5,477 bases of DNA from an uncultured Streptococcus sp. (GTDB lineage: Bacteria > Bacillota > Bacilli > Lactobacillales > Streptococcaceae). Position numbers and translations under genes: made by a program. The stretch spans positions 1 to 5,477 of the forward strand of contig CABREZ010000089.1 of the NCBI GenBank assembly GCA_902470035.1, written 5' to 3'. Position 1 is the first letter of the stretch; each line of letters starts with the position of its first letter. Shown in pieces: positions 1 through 5,477 of this stretch. Under the pieces are notes generated by a model, which searched no databases, was not told the origin of the DNA, and worked only from the letters and a program-made list of their open reading frames with translations.

Positions 1-525
1 GGAACCATCATGTGTATGTTTTATTTTTACTACCAACAGAAAATCAGTGACCTAGTCAGTTGGCAAGTTTCGCTCATCATGTTGATTGGTAGTGGATTCA
101 ATCTCCTAGCGGTTTATCTGGCTAGTCAAATTGGGAAGAAATGGAATAGCAACCAAGTCTTTCCAATTCTGGTTGCACTGACAGGTTTGGCCTTGCTTTT
201 GGTAGTCTTGAAGACTCCATTCGCTTATCTAAGTGTCTATCTCTTGACCAATGCCCTTTATGCAGTCTATCAACCCATTTACTACAATGATTTACAAGCT
301 TATTTGCCTTCTAGTGTACGAGCAACCATGCTGAGTATCAATTCGATGATGTTTAGTTTGTCTATGATTGTGATCTTCCCACTGACTGGTTGGTTGATTG
401 ATACTTGTGGATTTGTAGCTGTCTTCCTTTTATTAGGCCTTGTGACCCTCCTATCTTTCCCTCTCTTACAGATTGGGTTAGAAAAAATGGGCAAGATCTT
501 AAATAAGGGGATAAAGATGGAATAA
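1..525 (+). CDS. MFS transporter, C-terminal part (5' end outside window)
   Basis: This is the C-terminal half of a major facilitator superfamily transporter, a proton-coupled membrane carrier probably used for efflux; its substrate is unknown. The reading frame is open from base 1 (codons Gly-Thr-Ile before the ATG at base 10). That ATG has no Shine-Dalgarno sequence and lies inside a hydrophobic stretch, so it is not the real start. Only about 174 residues are present against roughly 400 for the family. Counting from the Met at base 10, hydrophobic segments lie near residues 20-42, 50-69, 71-92, 107-131 and 134-156, matching the last five helices. The short basic loop after the first one (SQIGKKWNS) sits where MFS proteins repeat motif A, and SSVRATMLS (about 101-109) resembles the conserved loop before helix 11 of drug-efflux type members. 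The gene ends in TAA, followed by a terminator, so it closes its own transcription unit. MFS assignment is fairly sure; subfamily is not. Confidence 0.85.
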   Translation, partial: GTIMCMFYFYYQQKISDLVSWQVSLIMLIGSGFNLLAVYLASQIGKKWNSNQVFPILVALTGLALLLVVLKTPFAYLSVYLLTNALYAVYQPIYYNDLQAYLPSSVRATMLSINSMMFSLSMIVIFPLTGWLIDTCGFVAVFLLLGLVTLLSFPLLQIGLEKMGKILNKGIKME

Positions 526-554
526 CATTCCTGACGTACATTGGGTCGTTTTTC

Positions 555-593
555 AACTCTCTCTGCTTTGCAGGGAGAGTTTTTCTCTCTTTC
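555..593 (+). terminator. Rho-independent terminator after the partial MFS gene
   Basis: A 12-bp stem (555-566 with 570-581) contains one G-T wobble (562/574), a TTT loop at 567-569, and a following tract TTTTT-CTCTCTTT. It begins 29 bases after the MFS stop codon and ends just before the ABC operon promoter. It should separate the two units. Confidence 0.88.
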
Positions 594-609
594 AAAATTG
601 TGGTAGAAT
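581..609 (+). promoter_or_regulatory. Extended -10 promoter of the ABC exporter operon
   Basis: TGTGG-TAGAAT at 599-609 fits the extended -10 pattern TRTGn-TATAAT that is common in streptococci, with five of six matches in the hexamer. The -35 position for a 17-base spacer (581-586, TTTTCT) is poor, which is usual for extended -10 promoters. It falls in the T tract of the preceding terminator. Transcription would start near 616, giving a leader of about 26 bases before the ATG at 642. No clear operator dyad is visible in this short leader. Confidence 0.65.
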
Positions 610-622
610 AAGTACATCCATT

Positions 623-630
623 AGAAAGAG
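623..630 (+). promoter_or_regulatory. Weak ribosome binding site of the first ABC gene
   Basis: AGAAAGAG is a partial match to the Shine-Dalgarno consensus, 11 bases before the ATG at 642. It is the only purine-rich candidate in the leader. It is clearly weaker than the site in front of the second ABC gene, so translation of the two subunits may be balanced partly through the ATGA overlap. Confidence 0.5.
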
Positions 631-641
631 AAACTAGTAGC

Positions 642-2378
642 ATGAAAGACCTATTGAAATACTTCAGGAATTATAAAAAAGAAACCATACTGGGACCGTT
701 TTTCAAGTTGTTAGAAGCAAGCTTTGAATTACTGGTTCCACTTTTAATTGCCCAGCTTGTCGATCAGCTGATCCCCCGTCAGGACCAAGGTGGAATGCTT
801 GGGGTGGTTGGTCTCTTATTTGTTTTTGCTACTTTTGGCGTTCTTGTAGCGATCACGGCCCAATATTATTCATCAAAAGCAGCCGTTGGTTTTACGAAGG
901 AATTGGCTAATGATTTGTATGAGAAAATTCTCAGCTTGTCTAAGGAGCAGAGGGATCGCCTAACCAGCTCAAGTCTCGTGACGCGACTAACCAGTGATAC
1001 CTATCAAATTCAAACAGGAATTAATCTATTTTTACGTCTGTTCCTCCGAGCGCCTATTGTCGTGTTTGGATCTATCTTTATGGCCTTTACCATTAGCCCA
1101 CATCTGACTCTGTGGTTTATTGGTATGGTTTCTCTCTTGACCTTAATCATTGTCGTCATGTCTCGTCTGGTCAATCCCCTTTATGCACGCATCAGGAAGA
1201 TAACGGACCGAATGGTTACCATCACGCGTCAGCAGTTACAAGGAATGAGAGTTATCCGCGCTTTTAGGCAGGCAGTTCATGAAGAAGCAGAGTTTAATGA
1301 GGTCAATCAAGACTATACCAAATGGCAATTAGTAGTATCCAAATGGTCTAGTTTGATTAGTCCTCTAACCTTCTTAGTCGTCAATGGAACCTTGATTTTT
1401 ATTATTTGGCAGGGACAAGCCTCCATTCAAATGGGAACGCTCAGTCAAGGAATGTTGGTCGCCTTGGTCAATTACCTGCTTAAAATCTTAACAGAATTAT
1501 TGAAGTTAGCCATGTTGGTGACCTCACTCAACCAAAGCTATATTGCTGCTGGTCGGATAGTCCAGGTATTTGATGAGAAAAGTGAAGAGCTGGATCAAGA
1601 GTTGGATGAGGTATCTGTTTCTGACCCTCAACTGGCCCTCCAGATCCAAGATCTTGTCTTTACCTATCCTTTAGCTGCAAAACCATCCTTAGAAGGTATT
1701 GATTTATCATTAAAGAAGGGACAAACCTTGGGAATTATTGGAGGGACAGGATCTGGGAAATCCACCCTGGTTCAATTGTTAGGTTATCTTTATGAACCAA
1801 GTCAGGGAAATCTAACCATTTTTAAAGATGGACAGAGTCCAAATACCCTTGGTCAGTGGCGTGACTGGGTAGCAGTAGTTCCTCAAAAAGCAGAACTCTT
1901 TAAAGGAAGTATTCGTTCCAATCTAACGCTGGGTTTAAATGAGGAACCGAAGGAAGAGCAGTTGTGGTGGGCCTTGGAAGTTGCGCAAGCAGCTGATTTC
2001 GTTCGTGAGAAAGAGGGAGGACTAGAGGCTCCCGTAGAAGCCTTTGGGCGTAATTTTTCCGGTGGTCAACGGCAACGTCTGACCATCGCTCGGGCTGTCC
2101 TTCGCCAAGCTCCATTTTTGGTGTTGGATGATTCTACATCTGCCTTGGACTATTTGACAGAAGCACGACTCTTACAGGCTCTAAAAGAGGAGTTGACGGA
2201 GACAAGCCTCATCCTCATCTCGCAGCGGACCAATAGTCTGCGAAATGCTGATCAGATTCTCGTCTTAGATAAAGGTCGTCAAGTCGGCCTAGGAAGTCAT
2301 GAGGACTTGGTGGCAACGAATCCTTTATACCAAGAGATTCATTTCTCCCAACAGAAGAGAGAGGAGGGGGCAGAATGA
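642..2378 (+). CDS. Heterodimeric ABC exporter, subunit with degenerate ATP site (LmrC/BmrC-like half-transporter)
   Basis: A 578-residue ABC half-transporter: a membrane domain fused to an ATPase domain, expected to pair with the next gene product in the cytoplasmic membrane and export a drug, lipid or peptide-like substrate. The actual substrate is not shown. Hydrophobic helices lie near residues 16-40, 52-75, 128-150, 156-178, 236-256 and a weaker one at 267-295. The ATPase domain has an A-loop Tyr342, Walker A GGTGSGKST (367-375), Q-loop Gln415, signature FSGGQ (472-476), Walker B FLVLD (492-496) and D-loop SALD (500-503). Two key residues differ: Asp497 stands where the catalytic Glu should be, and Gln528 (ISQR) where the switch His should be. 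This marks the non-hydrolysing site of heterodimeric exporters such as LmrCD, BmrCD and TM287/288. The start at 642 follows the promoter and a weak SD. The stop overlaps the next start (ATGA). Family assignment is secure; substrate and gene name are not. Confidence 0.95.
   Translation: MKDLLKYFRNYKKETILGPFFKLLEASFELLVPLLIAQLVDQLIPRQDQGGMLGVVGLLFVFATFGVLVAITAQYYSSKAAVGFTKELANDLYEKILSLSKEQRDRLTSSSLVTRLTSDTYQIQTGINLFLRLFLRAPIVVFGSIFMAFTISPHLTLWFIGMVSLLTLIIVVMSRLVNPLYARIRKITDRMVTITRQQLQGMRVIRAFRQAVHEEAEFNEVNQDYTKWQLVVSKWSSLISPLTFLVVNGTLIFIIWQGQASIQMGTLSQGMLVALVNYLLKILTELLKLAMLVTSLNQSYIAAGRIVQVFDEKSEELDQELDEVSVSDPQLALQIQDLVFTYPLAAKPSLEGIDLSLKKGQTLGIIGGTGSGKSTLVQLLGYLYEPSQGNLTIFKDGQSPNTLGQWRDWVAVVPQKAELFKGSIRSNLTLGLNEEPKEEQLWWALEVAQAADFVREKEGGLEAPVEAFGRNFSGGQRQRLTIARAVLRQAPFLVLDDSTSALDYLTEARLLQALKEELTETSLILISQRTNSLRNADQILVLDKGRQVGLGSHEDLVATNPLYQEIHFSQQKREEGAE
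2362..2367 (+). promoter_or_regulatory. Strong ribosome binding site inside the first ABC gene
   Basis: AGGAGG, within a GAGGAGGGGG run (2361-2370), lies 7 bases before the ATG at 2375. It is a near-ideal Shine-Dalgarno sequence embedded in the last codons of the upstream gene, where it encodes the Glu-Glu-Gly tail. It fixes the start of the second subunit at the ATGA overlap. Confidence 0.85.
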
Positions 2379-4111
2379 AACAGAAGACTTATTTACGGCG
2401 CTTGCTTGCTGATATAGGCAAACAGCCCATCTGGCTCATCTTAGCCAGTCTAGGAACCATCTTACAAGTCTTGTTAACCGTCTATATCCCTATCCTGATC
2501 GGGCGGGCAATAGACTTAGTGGTGCTTCCTGATGTAGCACACCTCATACTCCCACTTATCCTACAAATGGGTCTTGTGATCCTCTTTGCAACCTTGATTC
2601 AATGGGTGAATCCTTTAATCTACAATCAGATGATCTATCGCTACAGTAAGGACTTGAGGGAGAAGGTCATCCAGAAAGTGCATGTCCTTCCTTTATCTTA
2701 CCTGGATCGTCAAGGTACTGGGGATTTGGTCAGTCGCTTGACTACTGATGTTGAACAACTGAATAATGGTTTATTCATGGTCTTCAGTCAGTTCTTTGTT
2801 GGTCTTCTAACGATCCTAGTGACCATCGCGAGTATGGCCCGATTGGATTGGATGATGATGGGGATGGTCTTGATCCTGACTCCTTTATCTCTCTTTATCG
2901 CTCGTTTTATTGCCAAGCGGTCTTACCATCTCTTCCGGATGCAGACCCAGGCGCGTGGTACTCAGACGCAGATGATTGAAGAATCTCTCAGTCAAGAAAG
3001 CTTACTCCAAGCTTTTAATGCACAGGATCATTTTAAAGACAAGTTTATTGAGATCAACGGCGACTATGCTGGTTATTCTCAAGAGGCGATTTTTTATTCC
3101 TCTACCGTTAATCCAGCGACGCGCTTTGTCAATGCCCTGATCTATGCCTTGGTGACAGGATTTGGAGCCTTCCGAATCCTATCGGCTACTGGCTTTACTG
3201 TTGGCCAGTTGGTGACCTTCCTCAACTATGTCAATCAGTATACCAAACCCTTCAATGACATCTCCTCTGTACTTGCTGAACTGCAGAGCGCCTTGGCTTG
3301 TGCAGAGCGTCTTTATAGTATCCTAGACCAAGAGGAAGTGAAAGAAAGTGGCAAGAGAGACTTGCAAGAAGAGGCTGTCGAAGGGTCTGTCCAATTTGAT
3401 CATGTCAGCTTTGGTTATCGCCCTGATCAGACCCTCATAAAGGATCTTTCCATTTCCATCCCGCCGGCTAGTAAGGTAGCCATTGTTGGTCCAACTGGAG
3501 CTGGTAAATCTACACTGATTAACCTTCTCATGCGCTTCTATAACGTGGATCAGGGGCAGTTGTGCTTAGATCATGAAGCTGTAGATAGCTATAGTCTAGC
3601 AAGCTACTGCAAGCAGTTTGGAATGGTTCTACAAGAGACTTGGCTCAAAGTTGGAACGGTTCATGAGAATATCGCCTTTGGTCGACCAGATGCTAGTCGG
3701 GAAGAAGTGGTCCAAGCAGCAAAAGCTGCCAATGCTGATTTCTTCATCCAACAGCTACCAGATGGCTATGATTCTTATTTAGCAGATGCGGGTGACTCCC
3801 TCTCTCAAGGACAAAGACAGTTACTAACCATTGCTCGGGTCTTTCTTGCAGTGCCTAAGATTCTGATTCTAGATGAGGCGACCTCTTCCATTGATACACG
3901 GACAGAGTTGCTCATTCAGGATGCCTTTAATAAGTTAATGGTGGGTCGGACGAGCTTTGTAATTGCCCATCGCCTGTCTACAATTGAAAATGCGGATCTC
4001 ATCCTAGTCATGGTAGATGGAAATATCGTTGAACATGGGAATCATACAGAGTTGATGGCACGAAAAGGTGTTTATTACAAAATGCAAACTGCCCAACTTT
4101 CTAGTAATTAA
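2375..4111 (+). CDS. Heterodimeric ABC exporter, catalytic subunit (LmrD/BmrD-like half-transporter)
   Basis: The second 578-residue half-transporter, which should form a heterodimer with the product of the preceding gene. Helices lie near residues 18-42, 55-82, 132-153, 158-178, 245-268 and 275-298. The ATPase domain has A-loop Tyr348, Walker A GPTGAGKST (372-380), Q-loop Gln420, Walker B ILILD (496-500) with an intact catalytic Glu501, D-loop SSID (504-507) and switch His532 (IAHR). Its signature motif is altered, LSQGQ (476-480) instead of LSGGQ. By the head-to-tail rule of ABC dimers, this protein's Walker A, Glu501 and His532 pair with the intact FSGGQ of the partner to make the hydrolytic site, while LSQGQ faces the partner's Asp/Gln site. 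The ATGA overlap and strong internal SD indicate translational coupling and roughly matched synthesis. It is about as long as its partner, without the N-terminal extension I recall for LmrD. Substrate unknown. Confidence 0.95.
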   Translation: MKQKTYLRRLLADIGKQPIWLILASLGTILQVLLTVYIPILIGRAIDLVVLPDVAHLILPLILQMGLVILFATLIQWVNPLIYNQMIYRYSKDLREKVIQKVHVLPLSYLDRQGTGDLVSRLTTDVEQLNNGLFMVFSQFFVGLLTILVTIASMARLDWMMMGMVLILTPLSLFIARFIAKRSYHLFRMQTQARGTQTQMIEESLSQESLLQAFNAQDHFKDKFIEINGDYAGYSQEAIFYSSTVNPATRFVNALIYALVTGFGAFRILSATGFTVGQLVTFLNYVNQYTKPFNDISSVLAELQSALACAERLYSILDQEEVKESGKRDLQEEAVEGSVQFDHVSFGYRPDQTLIKDLSISIPPASKVAIVGPTGAGKSTLINLLMRFYNVDQGQLCLDHEAVDSYSLASYCKQFGMVLQETWLKVGTVHENIAFGRPDASREEVVQAAKAANADFFIQQLPDGYDSYLADAGDSLSQGQRQLLTIARVFLAVPKILILDEATSSIDTRTELLIQDAFNKLMVGRTSFVIAHRLSTIENADLILVMVDGNIVEHGNHTELMARKGVYYKMQTAQLSSN

Positions 4112-4117
4112 GACAGA

Positions 4118-4148
4118 AAAAGACTGGATTTTTGTCCAGTCTTTTGTA
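4118..4148. terminator. Bidirectional terminator between convergent genes
   Basis: A perfect 11-bp stem (4118-4128 with 4135-4145) has a 6-base loop TTTTTG. On the + strand it ends in TTTTGTATTT; on the - strand the A run at 4117-4121 reads as TTTTT. The gap between the ABC stop (4111) and the MFS stop (4150) is only 38 bases, so this single hairpin must serve both the ABC operon and the opposing MFS gene. Confidence 0.88.
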
Positions 4149-4149
4149 T

Positions 4150-5304
4150 TTAATCCTGCTGATCTTTTAAAAGATAGAGAAGAGAGAAGGCGAGGAGAGC
4201 CATAGCAATGCCTAATACAGTGAAAATAAAAGCATTGCTATCGGAGATGAATCCGATGGTACTAAGAGCAAAAGGTGTAATGGCTGCTCCAAAGCTACAA
4301 CCTAAAACTGCAACAGAAGTAACTTGATTCAAGCGTTTAGCAGGGATCTTCTCTGAAATAATCTGAAAGACCATTGTGAGGGATGTACTATAGGTATAAC
4401 CTGAGAAGAGAGCAGAAATTCCAAGTAAAGGAATGCTAGGAGAAAGAGCTATCGCAATTAACGAAAGACCAAAAGCAATACCCGCAAATGTAATGAGTTT
4501 ACTCTTAAAGGCATGGACAAGTCCAGAGAATGTGAGACCTGCGAGGATACCAATTAGTTGCATACCGCTTAGGATGAGACTAGCTGAGTTGTATGATTCT
4601 TTAAAGGTATAAGCAACAATACTTGGTATGCGAAGAGTAACACCGACATTACATAAGACAATCATTGCGGCTACAAGAGCTAAGATAATGGTTAATTTCC
4701 ACTCTTCTTTTTTTAGTGGCTCTTTATGGTTAGCAGAAGCATGATGTTCTTCTTCGTGTTTTTCATAAGGAACGAAGGTTAAGAAAAGGAAGAGAACAAT
4801 TAAACCTGCTCCGTATGCTAAGAAGCTTGCCGTCCAACCAAATTGTAATAGAAAACCAACTAATAAGGTGACTAATGCAGTTCCGACAACTTCAGCAGAA
4901 CCACGAAATCCTAGTGTTTGGACTCTTTCACGACCATGGTAGCGCTCGCTAATGATGGAGATTGCTTTTGCATTGATCAAACCGACTCCCATCCCAAAAA
5001 TGAAACGTGAAAGAAAAAGAATTGGATAAGCTTGGTTGATAAAGGGAATCATTCCAAAAAAGGAAAGAATCAAGAGGCCGGTAATAATCATCTTCCTTTC
5101 ATCTAAAAACTTCTCGATAAGAGTATTTAAAAATAAGGTGACCATGATACCAGCAGATGGTAGAGATACCAAGAGTTCAATCTGGCCTTTAGGTAAACCC
5201 TTATAATAATTAAACATGGAAGGAAGTGCGCTTGAGATAGAGAAAGAAGTTGTTAGTACCAGAGATAAAGAAAGGATACTAACTTTTTCTAATAATTTTT
5301 TCAT
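4150..5304 (-). CDS. MFS transporter, 12 helices, His-rich central loop
   Basis: A complete 384-residue major facilitator superfamily protein, probably a proton-driven exporter in the cytoplasmic membrane; the substrate is unknown. Twelve hydrophobic segments can be placed near residues 8-28, 42-65, 71-90, 94-115, 135-155, 158-178, 203-222, 240-262, 268-288, 290-312, 328-350 and 355-378, split 6+6 by a charged loop (about 179-202). LSRFIFGMGVGL (98-109) fits motif B of helix 4 with Arg100. Motif A between helices 2 and 3 is degenerate (NTLIEKFLDERK, 60-71), and helix 5 has only a loose motif C. The central loop is acidic and His-rich (H183, H187, H188, H193). Start: ATG at 5304 with a modest SD (TAGGT, complement of 5309-5313) about 4 bases upstream; the next Met is residue 30, inside the mature fold. 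It is monocistronic within the window and convergent with the ABC operon. Sampled 60-base blocks are near 33-38% GC, against about 47-52% in the ABC genes. MFS membership is secure; subfamily is not. Confidence 0.93.
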   Translation of the reverse strand: MKKLLEKVSILSLSLVLTTSFSISSALPSMFNYYKGLPKGQIELLVSLPSAGIMVTLFLNTLIEKFLDERKMIITGLLILSFFGMIPFINQAYPILFLSRFIFGMGVGLINAKAISIISERYHGRERVQTLGFRGSAEVVGTALVTLLVGFLLQFGWTASFLAYGAGLIVLFLFLTFVPYEKHEEEHHASANHKEPLKKEEWKLTIILALVAAMIVLCNVGVTLRIPSIVAYTFKESYNSASLILSGMQLIGILAGLTFSGLVHAFKSKLITFAGIAFGLSLIAIALSPSIPLLGISALFSGYTYSTSLTMVFQIISEKIPAKRLNQVTSVAVLGCSFGAAITPFALSTIGFISDSNAFIFTVLGIAMALLAFSLLYLLKDQQD

Positions 5305-5342
5305 ATTTACCTACATTCTTTTATTACGTCTTTTGACACTCT

Positions 5343-5355
5343 ACTATGGTATAGT
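5343..5355. promoter_or_regulatory. Small dyad over the -10 region, possible operator
   Basis: ACTAT-GGT-ATAGT is a perfect inverted repeat with 5-bp arms and a 3-base centre. It covers the candidate -10 element of the MFS gene at 5304, where a repressor would block polymerase. The arms are short, so chance occurrence in AT-rich DNA is possible. No regulator gene is present in the window to pair with it. Confidence 0.35.
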
Positions 5356-5374
5356 TTTTTGCTTCATTTAGCAA
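5346..5374 (-). promoter_or_regulatory. Candidate promoter of the right-hand MFS gene
   Basis: On the - strand, TTGCTA (complement of 5369-5374) and TACCAT (complement of 5346-5351) are separated by 17 bases. Each matches the sigma-A consensus at four of six positions. Transcription would begin near 5339, leaving a leader of about 35 bases. It is the best pair I found in this AT-rich region, but the matches are modest and a regulator may be needed. Confidence 0.45.
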
Positions 5375-5388
5375 GTTATTTAAATGAA
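5363..5388. repeat. 8-bp inverted repeat around the -35 region
   Basis: TTCATTTA (5363-5370) and TAAATGAA (5381-5388) are perfect inverted copies separated by 10 bases. They enclose or touch the candidate -35 element at 5369-5374. This could be an operator with arms on adjacent DNA faces, or simply AT-rich coincidence. It lacks the GC content and T tract of a terminator. Confidence 0.35.
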
Positions 5389-5428
5389 ATTTCTTAATAT
5401 TTTTCATATTTGGAAGCAGAAAAAGAGA

Positions 5429-5477
5429 GTGGGACAGAAATCGGTAATTCGTTAGAATTCGATTTCGTCGTTCCACC
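5429..5477. repeat. Long imperfect stem-loop, likely streptococcal intergenic repeat (cut by window edge)
   Basis: Three stacked stems fold into one arm: GTGGGAC (5429-5435) with GTTCCAC (5470-5476, one G-T pair), GAAATCG (5437-5443) with CGATTTC (5460-5466), and AATTC (5446-5450) with GAATT (5455-5459), closed by loop GTTA (5451-5454). Small unpaired positions separate the stems (5436, 5444-5445, 5467-5469). The sequence beginning GAGTGGGACAGAAATCG resembles, from memory, an intergenic element found many times in streptococcal genomes; copy number cannot be tested here. On the - strand the arm is followed by CTCTTTTTC (complement of 5419-5427), so it may also act as a terminator for a gene entering from the right. 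The element may continue past base 5477. Confidence 0.6.

Noticed and set aside
10..18. ATG at base 10 as a true start of a short 171-residue protein
   Set aside because: The frame is open to base 1, no Shine-Dalgarno sequence is visible, and the product aligns in layout with only the last helices of an MFS protein, so the gene is cut by the window edge.
300..643. Two overlapping open frames on the - strand (300-617 and 362-643)
   Set aside because: They run antisense through the MFS tail and across its terminator and the ABC promoter, have no ribosome binding site, and encode basic sequences with no recognisable domain. They are shadows of the real + strand content.
1900..2115. 71-residue open frame on the - strand
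   Set aside because: It lies wholly inside the conserved ATPase domain of the first ABC gene and shows no start signal or family features.
642..4111. PatA/PatB fluoroquinolone efflux pair as the identity of the ABC operon
   Set aside because: The general architecture is the same, but the N-terminal sequences do not match what I remember of PatA or PatB, and PatA and PatB differ in length while these two are equal. A specific name cannot be supported without alignment.
4112..4149. Possible small RNA or attachment site between the convergent genes
   Set aside because: The 38-base gap is fully explained by a bidirectional terminator hairpin.
5333..5355. A rightward promoter with TTGACA (5333-5338) and TATAGT (5350-5355)
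   Set aside because: The spacer is only 11 bases, far too short for sigma-A, no good -10 exists at 16-19 bases, and no gene starts to the right within the window.

Overview
The window looks like chromosomal DNA of a low-GC Firmicute, most likely a Streptococcus of the mitis/sanguinis type. The evidence is the codon and base composition, short gene spacing, an extended -10 promoter of TGTGnTAnAAT form, and a terminal inverted repeat resembling one I remember from several streptococcal genomes. The species cannot be fixed from the sequence alone. Everything coded here is an integral membrane transporter: three transport systems in about 5.5 kb, with no enzyme, regulator gene, RNA gene, insertion sequence or CRISPR array visible.

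Layout. Bases 1-525 (+) are the C-terminal part of a major facilitator superfamily (MFS) transporter whose start lies outside the window. A strong intrinsic terminator (555-593) ends that unit, and an extended -10 promoter (599-609) follows directly. It drives a two-gene operon (642-2378 and 2375-4111, +, overlapping by 4 bases) for the two 578-residue half-transporters of a heterodimeric ABC exporter. The operon ends in a hairpin (4118-4145) that is T-rich on both strands and so can also terminate the convergent gene at 4150-5304 (-), a complete 12-helix MFS transporter of 384 residues. Its upstream region (5305-5477) holds a candidate promoter, two small dyads that could be operators, and a long imperfect stem-loop (5429-5476) at the window edge.

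How the genes work together. The ABC pair shows complementary asymmetry. The first subunit has Asp in place of the catalytic Glu after Walker B and Gln in place of the switch His, but keeps an intact FSGGQ signature. The second has intact Walker B Glu and switch His, but an altered LSQGQ signature. Paired head-to-tail, they form one competent and one degenerate ATP site, the arrangement known from LmrCD, BmrCD and TM287/288. The two MFS proteins are separate transcription units and need not be functionally linked to the ABC pair. The right-hand MFS gene is clearly more AT-rich than the ABC genes and has a His-rich central loop.

I see no convincing undescribed system. The observations most worth a second look are the terminal repeat, the dyads over the MFS promoter, and the composition shift at the right-hand gene.
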